In this document: piece by piece, positions 27,538 to 36,581 of the stretch
Layout: each line of letters begins with the position of its first letter
Position numbering within the stretch: position 1 is the first letter of the stretch
NCBI GenBank assembly: GCA_005405945.1
Contig: BJHW01000001.1
Coordinates: 3,720,001 to 3,784,000, forward strand
Length of the DNA: 64,000 bases
Reading direction: 5' to 3'
Source of the DNA: Streptomyces violaceusniger
Lineage (GTDB): Bacteria; Actinomycetota; Actinomycetes; Streptomycetales; Streptomycetaceae
The notes under the pieces: model-generated
Database searches by the model: none
What the model saw: the letters and a program-made list of their open reading frames with translations, nothing else
Told to the model about the DNA's origin: nothing
Program-made: the position numbers and the translations under genes

Positions 27538-29334
27538 TTGCGCGAGTTCAGCCTTCCGGCCCTGTACGAGGTCCCGGCCGACGGCAATCTGACGGATCTC
27601 ATCCGCCGCAATGCCGCACAGCATCCCGATGTCGCCGTGGTCGGCCGCAAGGTCGACGACCGATGGGAGGACGTGACCGCGACCGCGTTCCTGGCGGAGG
27701 TGCGCGCCGCCGCCAAGGGCCTGATCGCGGCCGGTGTGGAGCCGGGCGACCGGGTCGGCCTGATGTCCCGGACCCGCTACGAGTGGACGCTGCTGGACTT
27801 CGCCATCTGGAGCGCGGGCGGGGTCACCGTTCCGGTGTACGAGACGAGTTCACCGGAGCAGGTCCAGTGGATCCTCAGCGATTCGGGCGCGGTGGCCGCG
27901 CTGGTCGAGACCGGCGTCCACGAGGCCGCCGTCGAGGCCGTCCGGGACACCCTGCCCGCCCTGAAGCACGTCTGGCGGATCGAGGGCGACGCCATCGGGA
28001 CGCTGCGGAAGCTGGGCGAGGACGTGCCCGAGGAGAAGGTGGACGAGCGCTCCTCGATCGCCAACGCCGACTCCCCCGCCACCATCGTCTACACCTCGGG
28101 CACCACCGGCCGCCCCAAGGGCTGTGTGCTCTCCCACCGCAGCTTCTTCGCCGAGTGCGGCAACGCGGTGGCCCGGCTCAAGCCGATCTTCAACACCGGT
28201 GAGTCGTCGGTGCTGCTGTTCCTCCCCGAGGCCCATGTCTTCGGGCGGCTGGTGGAGATCGCGGCGGTGCTGGCGCCGATCAAGCTCGGCCATGTGCCGG
28301 ACGTGAAGTCCCTGACCGATGAACTCGCCGCGTTCCGGCCCACGTTGGTGCTGGGCGTGCCGCGCGTCTTCGAGAAGGTCTACAACTCGGCGCGGGCGAA
28401 GGCCCAGTCCGAGGGCAAGGGCAAGATCTTCGACAAGGCGGCCGACACCGCCATCGAGTACAGCAAGGCGCTGGACACCCCGGGCGGGCCGTCCTTCGGG
28501 CTCCGCTTCAAGCACAAGGTCTTCGACCGGCTGGTGTACAGCAAGCTGCGGGCCGTGCTGGGCGGCCGGGCCACCCACGCCATCTCCGGCGGGGCGCCGC
28601 TGGGCGAGCGGCTGGGCCACTTCTACCGGGGCATCGGCTTCACGGTCCTGGAGGGGTACGGCCTGACCGAGTCCTGCGCGGCGACCACCTTCAACCCCTG
28701 GGACCGGCAGAAGATCGGCTCGGTCGGGCAGCCGATGCCGGGCACGGTGGTGCGCATCGCCGACGACGGCGAGGTGCTGCTGCACGGTGAGCACCTCTTC
28801 ACCGAGTACTGGAACAACGAGACGGCCACGGCGGAGGCGCTGTCGGACGGCTGGTTCCACACCGGGGACGTGGGCACGCTCGACGAGGACGGCTACCTCA
28901 CCATCACCGGCCGGAAGAAGGAGATCATCATCACCGCGGGCGGCAAGAACGTCGCCCCTGCGGTGATAGAGGACCGGATCCGGGCCCATGCCCTGGTGGC
29001 CGAGTGCATGGTCGTCGGCGACGGCCGCCCCTTCGTGGGCGCGCTGGTCACGGTGGACGAGGAGTTCCTGCCGCGCTGGGCGGCCGAGCACGGCAAGCCC
29101 GAGGGCGTGACGGTGGCGGACCTCCAGGAGGACCCGGACCTGCTGGCCGAGATCCAGCGGGCGGTGGACGACGGCAACGCGGCGGTGTCCAAGGCGGAGT
29201 CGATCCGGAAGTTCCGGGTCCTGGCGACGCAGTTCACCGAGGACTCCGGGCATGTGACGCCCTCGCTGAAGCTGAAGCGGAACGTGGTGGCGAAGGACTT
29301 CGCCTCGGAGATCGAGGCCATCTACCGCGGCTGA
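27538..29334 (+). CDS. fadD: Long-chain fatty acid-CoA ligase
   Basis: 598 residues of the ANL superfamily, activating fatty acids to acyl-CoA via acyl-AMP. P-loop-like motif TIVYTSGTTGRPKGCVLSH near residue 180, A5 motif GYGLTESCAATTFN near 378, GWFHTGDVGTLDEDGYL near 440 and the C-terminal GRKKEIIITAGGKNVAP, plus catalytic Lys region near the end. Start is TTG at 27538 (LREFSLPALYEVP), with GAGGAG 9 nt upstream; it matches the family N-terminus. Convergent with the PimB'-like gene, as in mycobacteria (fadD15/pimB'). Confidence 0.95.
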   Translation: MREFSLPALYEVPADGNLTDLIRRNAAQHPDVAVVGRKVDDRWEDVTATAFLAEVRAAAKGLIAAGVEPGDRVGLMSRTRYEWTLLDFAIWSAGGVTVPVYETSSPEQVQWILSDSGAVAALVETGVHEAAVEAVRDTLPALKHVWRIEGDAIGTLRKLGEDVPEEKVDERSSIANADSPATIVYTSGTTGRPKGCVLSHRSFFAECGNAVARLKPIFNTGESSVLLFLPEAHVFGRLVEIAAVLAPIKLGHVPDVKSLTDELAAFRPTLVLGVPRVFEKVYNSARAKAQSEGKGKIFDKAADTAIEYSKALDTPGGPSFGLRFKHKVFDRLVYSKLRAVLGGRATHAISGGAPLGERLGHFYRGIGFTVLEGYGLTESCAATTFNPWDRQKIGSVGQPMPGTVVRIADDGEVLLHGEHLFTEYWNNETATAEALSDGWFHTGDVGTLDEDGYLTITGRKKEIIITAGGKNVAPAVIEDRIRAHALVAECMVVGDGRPFVGALVTVDEEFLPRWAAEHGKPEGVTVADLQEDPDLLAEIQRAVDDGNAAVSKAESIRKFRVLATQFTEDSGHVTPSLKLKRNVVAKDFASEIEAIYRG

Positions 29335-29407
29335 CGGCCGCCAGGCCGTAGGCCCGGGGCGCGCGGCCCGCCGCAGGCGTACGCGCCGCCGGACACCGCC
29401 CAGGCCG
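29335..29407. repeat. Truncated family 2 end between convergent genes
   Basis: GCCCGCCGCAGGCGTACGCG followed by CCGCCGGACAC is the reverse of the conserved GTGTCCGGCGG...CGCCTGCGGCGGGC terminus seen at 16440, 52265 and 57500. The C-rich tract and hairpin of full copies are missing. Confidence 0.5.
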
Positions 29408-30550
29408 TCACAGCAGTGACTTCAGGCGGTCGGCCAGCAGGTCCCAGCGCCAGCGCTCCTCCACCCAGGCGCGGCCCCGCTCGCCCATGCGGCGGCGCAG
29501 CTCGGCGTCCTCCAGCAGGGTCACGATCCGCTCGGCGCTCTGCTCGGCGGAGCCGCCCCGTACGACCCATCCGGTCTCGCCGTCCAGCACCGCGTCCGGT
29601 GCCCCGCCCGAGTCCCCGGCGACGACCGGCAGACCGGTCGCGGACGCCTCCAGATAGACGATGCCGAGGCCCTCGACGTCGAGCCCGCCGCGGCGGGTGC
29701 GGCAGGGCATGGCGAAGACGTCGCCCGCGCCGTAGTGGGCGGGCAGCTCCTCCCAGGGGACGGGGCCGGTGAACCGCACCGACTCGGCCACGCCCGTGGT
29801 CTCCGCGAGGCGGCGCAGATCCTTCGCGTACGGCCCGCCGCCGACGATCAGCAGCACCGCGTCCGGCACCCGCCGCAGGATCCGCGGCATGGCCCGGATC
29901 AGCGTGTCCTGCCCCTTGCGCGGCACCAGCCGGGAGACGCAGACCACGACGGGCCGCTCGGCCAGGCCCAGCCGGGCCCGGATCTCGTCGCCGCCCGAGC
30001 CGGGGTGGAAGGTCTTCTCGTCGACGCCGGGCGGGAGTTGGACCATCCGGGCGGCGTCCCGGGGGTCGAGCGCGGCGGCGACGCGGGAGCGGGTGTACTC
30101 ACCGAGGTAGGTGAGGGTGTCCGTGGCCCCGCCGATCCGCCGCAGCAGCCGCCGGGAGGCGGGCAGCTGCGCCCAGGCCGCCTCGTGGCCGTGCGTCGTG
30201 GCCACAAGACGCCGCGCCCCGGCCGCGCGCAGCGCGGGGGCCATCAGCCCGAGCGGGGCGGCGGCGCCGAACCACACCGCGGTGCAGCCGTGCTCGCGCA
30301 GCAGCGCGGTCGCCCGGCGGGTGACGCGCGGGGTGGGCAGCAGCATGGTCGTCCGGTCCCGGACGACCGGGTACGGCTGCTCGGCGTCGAAGCGGGCGGT
30401 GGCCTCGGCGCCCTCCCGGCCGCGCTTCCAGGTGGAGGCGTAGACGACGATCCGGTCCGGGTCCAGGCGCAGCGCGATGTTGTGCAGAAACGCCTGGATG
30501 CCGCCGGGGCGGGGCGGAAAGTCGTTGGTCACGAGCAGGGTCTTGTCCAT
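29408..30550 (-). CDS. pimB: GT4 glycosyltransferase, PimB'-like alpha-mannosyltransferase
   Basis: 380 residues with GT-B fold. N-terminal LVTNDFPPRPGGIQAFLHN, central GRLVPRKGQD-like segment VVVCVSRLVPRKGQDTLIRA, and nucleotide-sugar motif GLDVEGLGIVYLEASATGLPVV (E-x7-E) with GDSGGAPDAV. The N-terminal pattern and pairing with fadD match mycobacterial PimB' (Rv2188c), which adds the second mannose in phosphatidylinositol mannosides from GDP-mannose at the inner membrane. Function in Streptomyces is inferred from that. ATG 30550. Confidence 0.85.
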   Translation of the reverse strand: MDKTLLVTNDFPPRPGGIQAFLHNIALRLDPDRIVVYASTWKRGREGAEATARFDAEQPYPVVRDRTTMLLPTPRVTRRATALLREHGCTAVWFGAAAPLGLMAPALRAAGARRLVATTHGHEAAWAQLPASRRLLRRIGGATDTLTYLGEYTRSRVAAALDPRDAARMVQLPPGVDEKTFHPGSGGDEIRARLGLAERPVVVCVSRLVPRKGQDTLIRAMPRILRRVPDAVLLIVGGGPYAKDLRRLAETTGVAESVRFTGPVPWEELPAHYGAGDVFAMPCRTRRGGLDVEGLGIVYLEASATGLPVVAGDSGGAPDAVLDGETGWVVRGGSAEQSAERIVTLLEDAELRRRMGERGRAWVEERWRWDLLADRLKSLL

Positions 30551-30574
30551 CGTGGCCGACAGTACCGGGTGCGG

Positions 30575-30735
30575 CGCCGGGCCCGCTCCGCCGCATCCGG
30601 GGCGGAGGCGGGGCCGCGCTCAGCTCGGCTCGGTCGCCAGGTGGGGGCTGCGCTCAGCCCAGCCCAGCTCGGTCCGCAGGTACGCGGGCGGTGATCAGCT
30701 CAGCCCAGCTCAGCCGCCGCGTATGGCAGCAGCGC
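30575..30735. repeat. Local CAGCTC/CAGCCC-rich repeats
   Basis: Several copies of CTCAGCCCAGCTC and CTCGGTCGCCAGG/CTCGGTCCGCAGG lie between the metallopeptidase stop and the mannosyltransferase start. They contain AGCTGAGC/GCTCAGCT inverted arms, and could form weak hairpins. Nothing else is recognised in this gap. Confidence 0.5.
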
Positions 30736-32009
30736 TCAGCCCAGCTCCATCGCCACGTACTTCCGCCACCGCGCCGTGAACTCCTCCAGGCTCACCCCGA
30801 GCACCCTCCGCAACGCCGACTCCACCGCCCCCGAGCGCTCGTCCGCCCGGCCCACCGCGCGGTAGAAGTCGACCAGCTTCCTCTCGCCCCACCGGTCGGC
30901 GATCAGGCGGCAGGCGAGCCAGCCCTGTTCATAGGCGCGGGAGAGGCGGTCGGGGTCGCTGCCGAAGCGGAAGTCGGCGTCGCGCGGGAGCGCGGTGGGC
31001 AGGTGCCCGGCGGCGACGGCGTCGGTGAGCTCGGGGCGATCTGGCGTGGGGTGCGGCCGGGGGTGCGGTAGCCCACCCAGTCGGCGAAGCCCTCGGAGAG
31101 CCAGAGAGGGGTGGAAGCGCTGGTGGCGGTGCGGGTGGCCACATGGGCCGTCTCATGAGTGATGACGACGCGCCGACCGAAGTCGCCGAGGACCTGGTAC
31201 GCCTCGGGGTTGACGATCACGCGGTCGGCGGGCGTCTCGTCACCGGCCCCGCCGACCTCGCCGGTGGTGACGGCGGCGATCCCGCGGTAGCCGTCCGCGG
31301 AGGCGCCGAGCAGGGCGGCCATCCGGCCCAGGGAGGCGGGGACCTCGACCACGACGCGCCCGGCCCACTCCTGGGGCCAGACGTGGCCCAGGACGGGCAC
31401 CGCCCGGTCCGCGGTGTCGGCGACCGCGCGCAGCACCCGACGGTCCTGGCCGACGCCGAGGACGAGGCTGTGGGCGCCGCGGACGACGTCGACCGTGCCC
31501 TGGTCCCACAACTGCTCCGTACCGCGCTTGCCGTCCACCACACCGTCGTCGGAGGCCACGTACCACTGCCCGCCGCGCCGGGCGAGGGTGAGGTACTGGG
31601 CGGAGACGACCGGCGCCGTGTCGTACCCCTTCAGCCGGTACCGGAGTTCGACCTGGGCGGCGAGGCTGCGGCCGCCCACCCGCGCGGGCTCGAAGCCGCC
31701 GGTGCGCACCAGGCGGTAGGTCCAGGAGCGCAGCGGTACGGCGGACATCTGCCGGAACACCCGCCGCTGCTCGGCCAGGTAGCCGGCCGAGCCGCGGTCG
31801 ACGGTGGCGAGGAAGGCGTCCGCGTCCCGCTCCCGGACCGCGGCCGCCCGCTGGTCCAGCATGCGCTGCACGGCCCGGCCGTCGCGCCCCTCGGGGTCGT
31901 CGGGCGCGGGGACGGGCCCGCAGCCGCTCAGCGCGGTCAACGAGAACGCGCCCGCCAGGGGCAGGCACAGCAGCGCCCGCCATCCGCCCGATCTCCTCCG
32001 CCCCGCCAC
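30736..32009 (-). CDS. Lipoprotein with HExxH zinc-peptidase motif (apparent frameshift near 31034)
   Basis: About 424 residues. N-terminal lipoprotein signal with lipobox LTALSGC (Cys about 29). The middle resembles a NTF2/ketosteroid-like region (ADAFLATVDRGSAGYLAEQ). The catalytic part has VVITHETAHVATR followed by PLWLSEGFADWVGY: HExxH plus a downstream Glu, the gluzincin pattern. The C-terminus lies in another frame (ACRLIADRWGERKLVDFYRA, ending WRKYVAMELG), joined by one base in GGGG at 31033-31036. It would be a membrane-anchored, outward-facing metalloprotease; substrate unknown. GTG start. Confidence 0.82.
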
Positions 32010-32040
32010 GTCTTAGATCGTACGAGCCCGCGCGCCGGCT

Positions 32041-33184
32041 TCAGACGCGTGTGATGGAAGAGATCGGCAACATGCCCACGGGGTCGTAGCGGACCCGCGC
32101 CCCGGGGTAAGGGGCGTGGATCACCTGCCCGTTGCCCGCGTACATGGCCACATGGCTGGCGTCGGAGCGGTAGACCACCAGATCGCCGGGGCGGGCCTGG
32201 GACAGCGGCACCGGCTGCCCGGCGTGCGCCTGGGCCTGGGAGGTGCGCGGAATGGCCACCCCGGCGTGGGCGTAGGCCCATTGCATCAGCCCGGAGCAGT
32301 CGAAGGCGGTGGGACCGGCCTGGCCCCACGCGTACGGCAGCCCCAGGGCCGCCCGCGCCGCGCCGAACGCCGCGGCGGCACGCCCCGAGGACGGCGCGGC
32401 GTGCGGCCCGCCGGTGAGGGCCCCGGGAGCCCCTGGGAGCCGTAACCGGAATCGGAACCGGAAGGGAAGCGGCCGCCGGGAAGGGCGCCCGGCACCAGCC
32501 CGGCGAGGGTGCCGTGCTCCCGTCCGCCCGCCCGCGAGGCGCGGCGTGCGTAGCTCTCCCACTCCCCGGCGGCAGCGCGTTCACCAGCCGCCGCGCCGTG
32601 GCCAGCCGGCGCTGGACCGCCCGCTTGTGGCGGGCCACCTCCTTGCGGCTGTGCTCCAGCTTCACCAGCTTCGCCGCGGCCTCCGCGCGCTCCTGCCGCA
32701 GCGTCCGCTGGGCGCTGGTGAGCACCCGCAGCTGGGCGGCCTGGCGGCTGCTGATCCGCTCCAGCGTGGCGGCCCGGTCGAGGTAGTGGGCCGGGTCCCC
32801 GGACAGCAGCAGGGCGAGGCCCGGGGCGATCCCGCCGGTGCGGTACTGCCCGCCCGCGAGGGCGCCGAGCGCCGTCCGCATGCGGTTGACCCGCCCCTGG
32901 CCGCGGGCGACCCGGCCCTGGATCCGGCCGACCTGGCGGCGCAGGGCCTGGGCGCGCGTCTCGGCCGCGTTGTAGCGCTCGGTGGCCCGCTCGGCCTGGG
33001 CGTAGAGCGTGGCGATCCGGTCGCCGGCGGACCGGGCGGACGGACGGCCCCCCGGGTCGTGCGGCTCGGCACCGGCCGGCACGGCGGACAGCGCGGCGGC
33101 GGAGGCCACCGCGGCCGCCGACGCGGCGGTCCAGACGGTGGACCGGCCGGACCGGGGTTTCGCGACGCGGCGACAGGACGCCAT
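32041..33184 (-). CDS. NlpC/P60 cell-wall hydrolase 1 (two apparent frameshifts)
   Basis: About 381 residues. Signal peptide (MASCRRVAKP..., cleavage near PAGAEP), a long coiled-coil region (ATLYAQAERATERYNAAETR, ARGQGRVNRMRTALG, KRAVQRRLATARRLV) and C-terminal NlpC/P60 domain with catalytic Cys in PTAFDCSGLMQWAYAHAGV, His in ASHVAMYAGNGQVIHAP. It cleaves peptidoglycan stem peptides. Two single bases are missing in runs at 32564-32567 and 32430-32433; a middle frame encodes the linker (GEWESYARRASRAGG). ATG 33184 has GGGAG 10 nt upstream. Paralogue of the next gene; no riboswitch is visible ahead of it. Confidence 0.88.
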
Positions 33185-33287
33185 GGGAAGCCGCACTCCC
33201 TTCCGCAGTGTCGGGCTGAGAACTGCGGGCAGACAGTAGCCGTGGCGCTACCCACAGTCCAACGGCCGTGCGGTGCGGGCACACTGA

Positions 33288-33322
33288 CGCCCCGCCGACT
33301 GACGCAGGTCACCGGCGGGGCG
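33288..33322 (-). terminator. Hairpin terminator after NlpC/P60 hydrolase 2
   Basis: Perfect 10-bp arms CGCCCCGCCG and CGGCGGGGCG separated by 14 nt. It lies 83 bp 3' of the second hydrolase and before the first one, so the paralogues are probably transcribed separately. Confidence 0.6.
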
Positions 33323-33404
33323 GGGGATCAGCGGGGGCGCTGGAGATTCGCCCGAAAGGATGGCAGTCGAGGCGGTTTGAAACCTGGTTCGCAGGACTTC
33401 CGGT

Positions 33405-34430
33405 TCAGACCCGGACGCCGAACTGGAACGGCATGTTGTCCATCGACTCGTAGCGCACACCGGCACCGGGCTTGGGCGCGTGCAGCACCTGGCCGTTGCC
33501 CGCGTAGAGACCTATGTGGTGCAGGTCGCCATAGAAGAGCACCAGGTCGCCCGGCTTGAGCTCACCGCGGCTGATGCGGGTGCCGGCGTTCGCCTGGTCC
33601 TGGGAGATGCGCGGCAGCTGCACCCCGGCCTGCTGGTAGGCCCAGCCGGTGAGTCCGGAGCAGTCGAAGGAGGACGGACCGGTCGCGCCCCAGACGTACG
33701 GGAGGCCGATCTTCGTCTTGGCGGCGGCCAGCGCGGCGGCGGCACGCCCCGACTCGGGCACCTCGTTGCCGAGGTCGACGCGCTCGCTGGAGCGGTTGGC
33801 GCGCTCGGCGTCCTGGGCCGCCAGCTTGGCGCGCTCCTTGGCGGTGAGGGTGTTGAGGAGGTTCCGGGCCTTGGACAGCTTGCCCTGGATCTCGTCCTTC
33901 TTCTTGCCGAGCGCCTTACGCGTGTCGGCGAGGTCCTGCAGCTTGGTGGACGCCTCCTCGCGCTGCTGCTTGAGGGTGCGCTGCTTGTCGGCGATCTTCC
34001 GCAGGGACTCGGCCTGCTTGCCGCTCAGCTGGCTGAGGGTGGACGCCTTCTCGAGGTAGGTGTCCGGGTCGGAGGAGAGGAGCAGCTGCACCGAGGGGTC
34101 GATCCCACCGGAGCGGTACTGGGCGGTGGCCATCGAACCCAGGCCGTTGCGCAGCTTGTTCAGGTCCTCCTGGCCGCGCGCCACCTTGTCCTGGAGGTCG
34201 CCGACCTGCTTCTCCAGCTTCTGCTGCTTCTCCTTGACGCCGTTGTACTTCTCGGTCGCCTGCTCCGCCTCTTCGTAGAGCTTGTCGACCTGCTCCTTGA
34301 CGTCCTTCTTGTCCTGCTTCGGAGCGGCCTGGGCGGCCTGGGACGTAAGGGCGACGGCGGCGGCCGCGGTCGCGGTGAGGACGGTTACCCGAGTGCGGCT
34401 CGGCTGCTTGGGTCGACGGTGGGACGCCAC
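33405..34430 (-). CDS. NlpC/P60 cell-wall hydrolase 2
   Basis: 341 residues, intact. Signal peptide with cleavage near SQAAQAA, coiled-coil (residues about 40-215, KEQVDKLYEEAEQATEKYNG, KQRTLKQQREEASTKLQDL), then NlpC/P60 domain: PYVWGATGPSSFDCSGLTGW with catalytic Cys, GDLHHIGLYAGNGQVLHAP with His. Secreted D,L-endopeptidase of the RipA/SwlA type acting on peptidoglycan during growth or germination. GTG start at 34430 with GGAG about 9 nt upstream. The probable c-di-AMP riboswitch in its leader is a recognised arrangement for Streptomyces cell-wall lytic enzymes. Confidence 0.93.
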   Translation of the reverse strand: MASHRRPKQPSRTRVTVLTATAAAAVALTSQAAQAAPKQDKKDVKEQVDKLYEEAEQATEKYNGVKEKQQKLEKQVGDLQDKVARGQEDLNKLRNGLGSMATAQYRSGGIDPSVQLLLSSDPDTYLEKASTLSQLSGKQAESLRKIADKQRTLKQQREEASTKLQDLADTRKALGKKKDEIQGKLSKARNLLNTLTAKERAKLAAQDAERANRSSERVDLGNEVPESGRAAAALAAAKTKIGLPYVWGATGPSSFDCSGLTGWAYQQAGVQLPRISQDQANAGTRISRGELKPGDLVLFYGDLHHIGLYAGNGQVLHAPKPGAGVRYESMDNMPFQFGVRV

Positions 34431-34439
34431 GAAGGCGAG

Positions 34440-34563
34440 CTCCTTCTTCCTCCAGCCGCCTACCGGGAGTTGGGGGGTTGTGAAGCCCCGGCTCCGCGTC
34501 AGGGCGCGGACTCGGCGGTACCTCCGCTGTCACCCCGGATGGGTGATCAACCGCGCGAAGGTT
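34440..34563 (-). promoter_or_regulatory. Probable ydaO-type (c-di-AMP) riboswitch
   Basis: The minus-strand leader contains GATCACCCATCCGGGGTGAC, ACGCGGAGCCGGGGCTTCAC, CCCCCAACTCCCGGTAGGCG and ends GGCTGGAGGAAG, the order of conserved blocks of actinobacterial ydaO-yuaA leaders (GGGGAGCCGGGG-like box and the CCGGTAGGCGG end). It directly precedes a P60 hydrolase, a known ydaO regulon class. Identity rests on recognised blocks, not on a covariance model. Confidence 0.6.
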
Positions 34564-34570
34564 CGAGCTG

Positions 34571-34600
34571 ACCATAGTGACCCCGCCGTGATCCGTTCAA
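34571..34600 (-). promoter_or_regulatory. Promoter for riboswitch-hydrolase transcript
   Basis: On the minus strand TTGAAC (complement of 34595-34600) is 18 bp from TATGGT (complement of 34571-34576), a good housekeeping-type promoter. It predicts a start near 34563 and a leader of about 130 nt that matches the riboswitch limits. The region 34577-34800 is the most AT-rich part of the neighbourhood and also has a CCGAC/GTCGG hairpin with an A-run. Confidence 0.5.
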
Positions 34601-34803
34601 ATCCCGACGGCAAAAAAGTCGGTCCGGGAGGGCATCTTTTACAAATGTCGTACGGGCAGTGATGGTCGATGACGCTCCGCTGACGTCACAAGTGACCCGG
34701 GTCAGACTTGTGAAGTCATTCGAAGTGATTCGGGCACTTCGGCCGCGGAAGGGAGAAACGAGGCAAAGGGGGCGCGGGAGCGGGCGATTCGGGCCGCGAC
34801 GGC

Positions 34804-36165
34804 TCAGGTGCGGGCAAGTCGCTTCAGCAGCAACGCCGATGCCACGGGGCGCGCTCCGGCGCGTGCCACCCCGTCGGCCACCTCGCGGTCGGTGGACACC
34901 ACGACCACCGGACGGCCCGGCGGCTCGGCCCGCACCAGCTGCCGGATCAACTCGTCGGCCGTCACACCCGGCTTGCTGAACAGCACCCGCACCCCGCGCG
35001 GCGGCGCGAGCAGCACCGGAGCGGCCAGCTCCGCCCCGTCGAAGACACAGGTCATCTCCGCGCCCGTCTGGGCCGCGAGCACCGCGAGACCGCCCAGCAG
35101 CCGCAGTCGCTGCTTCTCCAACGGCATCGTGGGATAGCCGGTCTTGGTGACGTTGTAGCCGTCCACCACCAGATGCGCCTGCGGCAACGCCAGCAGCTGG
35201 TCCAGCAGCGCCGGGTCCATCTCCGACAGCGCCCTGGTCGCTATGTCCTTCGGCGTCATCTTCCCCGGCTCCACGGCGTCCACCGTGTCCGCCGGGCGCA
35301 TCGACGCGGGCGGCAGGGCCAGTTCGCGCCGCAGCCCCTGCGCCGCGTCCAGCACCGTGTCCAGCAGCAGCCGCAGCCGCATGTCCTCCACGCTGCGCCC
35401 CTCGCGCACCGCCCGCCGGCTGGCCTCCAGCGCCGACTCCGCCTCCGCGAGCCGGGCCCGCAGCCGCCGCGCCTCGCTGTCCGCGGTGGCCTGACGGGCC
35501 GCCGCCTCCGACCGTACGGACTCCAGCTCGGCCTCGACCTTGCGCAGCGCGGCCGCGCCCCGCTTCACATCGCTCTGCGCGCTGCGCAGCTTGCGCTGGA
35601 GCACGTCGTTCTCCTTGCGGGCCGACTCCAGCTCGGCGCGCGTCCGCTCCGTCTCGTGCCGGGTGGCCGCCTTGGCCTCGGCGAGCTCGTCGCGCAGCCG
35701 CTGGAGCTCGCGCGCCGCCTCCTCACCGGCTCGCTCGGCGGAGGCCCGCTGGGCCTCCTCGCCCGCCGCCTCGACCAGCTTGACCCAGCCCACCGGGCGC
35801 AGCACATACGCCACCGCCGCGACATCCACCGGATCGGCCGCGGCGGGCGGTGACCCGCCCTCGATCGCCTCGGCCAGCTCCCGCTGGGTCTCCCGCAGCC
35901 GTCCCGCGATCCGCTGCCGGAAGACGGGGTCGCTCTCCACCGCGGCGGCCATCGCGTTGCCCGCGAACTTGGCGCGGCGGGTCGGGGTGAAACGGGCGTA
36001 CTGCCGCAGCTGGGTGGGCAGCTCGGTGACCGTCAGACCGCCGAAGGCATCCGCGACCAGCGCCACCACGCGCCGTCGCACCCCTTCCGGCAGGGGGCGG
36101 TCCAGCGCCTCGGGGACGCCCTCGGCGTCACCGGCCGCACCGGGGTCACCGGTCCGCTCCACCAC
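34804..36165 (-). CDS. NYN-domain (YacP-like) putative RNA-binding nuclease with coiled coil
   Basis: 453 residues. The N-terminal 120 residues are helical (LPEGVRRRVVALVADAF, RFTPTRRAKFAGNAM); a long coiled coil covers about 150-285 (ERAGEEAARELQRLRDELAE, SARKENDVLQRKLRSAQSD); the C-terminal NYN/PIN domain has HLVVDGYNVTKTGYP, MTCVFDGAEL and VVVSTDREVADGVARAGA with the acidic residues of the family. YacP-type proteins act as RNases in Firmicutes. Cytoplasmic; role here inferred. Confidence 0.88.
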   Translation of the reverse strand: MVERTGDPGAAGDAEGVPEALDRPLPEGVRRRVVALVADAFGGLTVTELPTQLRQYARFTPTRRAKFAGNAMAAAVESDPVFRQRIAGRLRETQRELAEAIEGGSPPAAADPVDVAAVAYVLRPVGWVKLVEAAGEEAQRASAERAGEEAARELQRLRDELAEAKAATRHETERTRAELESARKENDVLQRKLRSAQSDVKRGAAALRKVEAELESVRSEAAARQATADSEARRLRARLAEAESALEASRRAVREGRSVEDMRLRLLLDTVLDAAQGLRRELALPPASMRPADTVDAVEPGKMTPKDIATRALSEMDPALLDQLLALPQAHLVVDGYNVTKTGYPTMPLEKQRLRLLGGLAVLAAQTGAEMTCVFDGAELAAPVLLAPPRGVRVLFSKPGVTADELIRQLVRAEPPGRPVVVVSTDREVADGVARAGARPVASALLLKRLART

Positions 36166-36182
36166 CTGTCACCGCTCCGTTC

Positions 36183-36428
36183 TCAGGCGCTCTGGCCGGT
36201 GCTTGGACGATCCACGAGTTCGACCTGGTCGACCGCGTTGCACCAGCGACAACGCACTGACTCAATGGTCTCACTGAGCACCTCGCGTTCCTCGACTCTG
36301 GGTTCCCCCGCCAAGTCGAGATGCACATACTCCACGGCTCTGGTCGAGCGGGTCACATCGAACCGGGTGAGATTGCCGCACAGTGTGCAACGCCAGCGGG
36401 TCTGGGCGGTCGGCAGGGGCACGGCCAT
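36183..36428 (-). CDS. Small protein with Cys pairs (possible zinc ribbon)
   Basis: 81 residues. Two CxxC motifs, WRCTLCGNL (about 14-17) and VRCRWCNAV (about 60-63), flank a beta-rich segment with TRAVEYVHLDLAGEP. This spacing suggests one zinc site. No known family name comes to mind; the gene is conserved at this position in streptomycetes. AGGA about 9 nt before the ATG. 17 bp from the NYN gene stop side, so probably a separate transcript or operon partner upstream of it. Confidence 0.75.
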   Translation of the reverse strand: MAVPLPTAQTRWRCTLCGNLTRFDVTRSTRAVEYVHLDLAGEPRVEEREVLSETIESVRCRWCNAVDQVELVDRPSTGQSA

Positions 36429-36581
36429 GGTTGCGGGTCCTCGCTTCTCGGCTCGTCGGCGGCGTCCTGTAACCCTACGGCCTGAGCCCTGACCCGTGCC
36501 GGGCCCGTCCAGCCCCCACGACCCGGCGGAGCGCGGCGAGGCGCTCTGTGGAGGTTGTGCCCGGTACGGAATGATCTGCCC

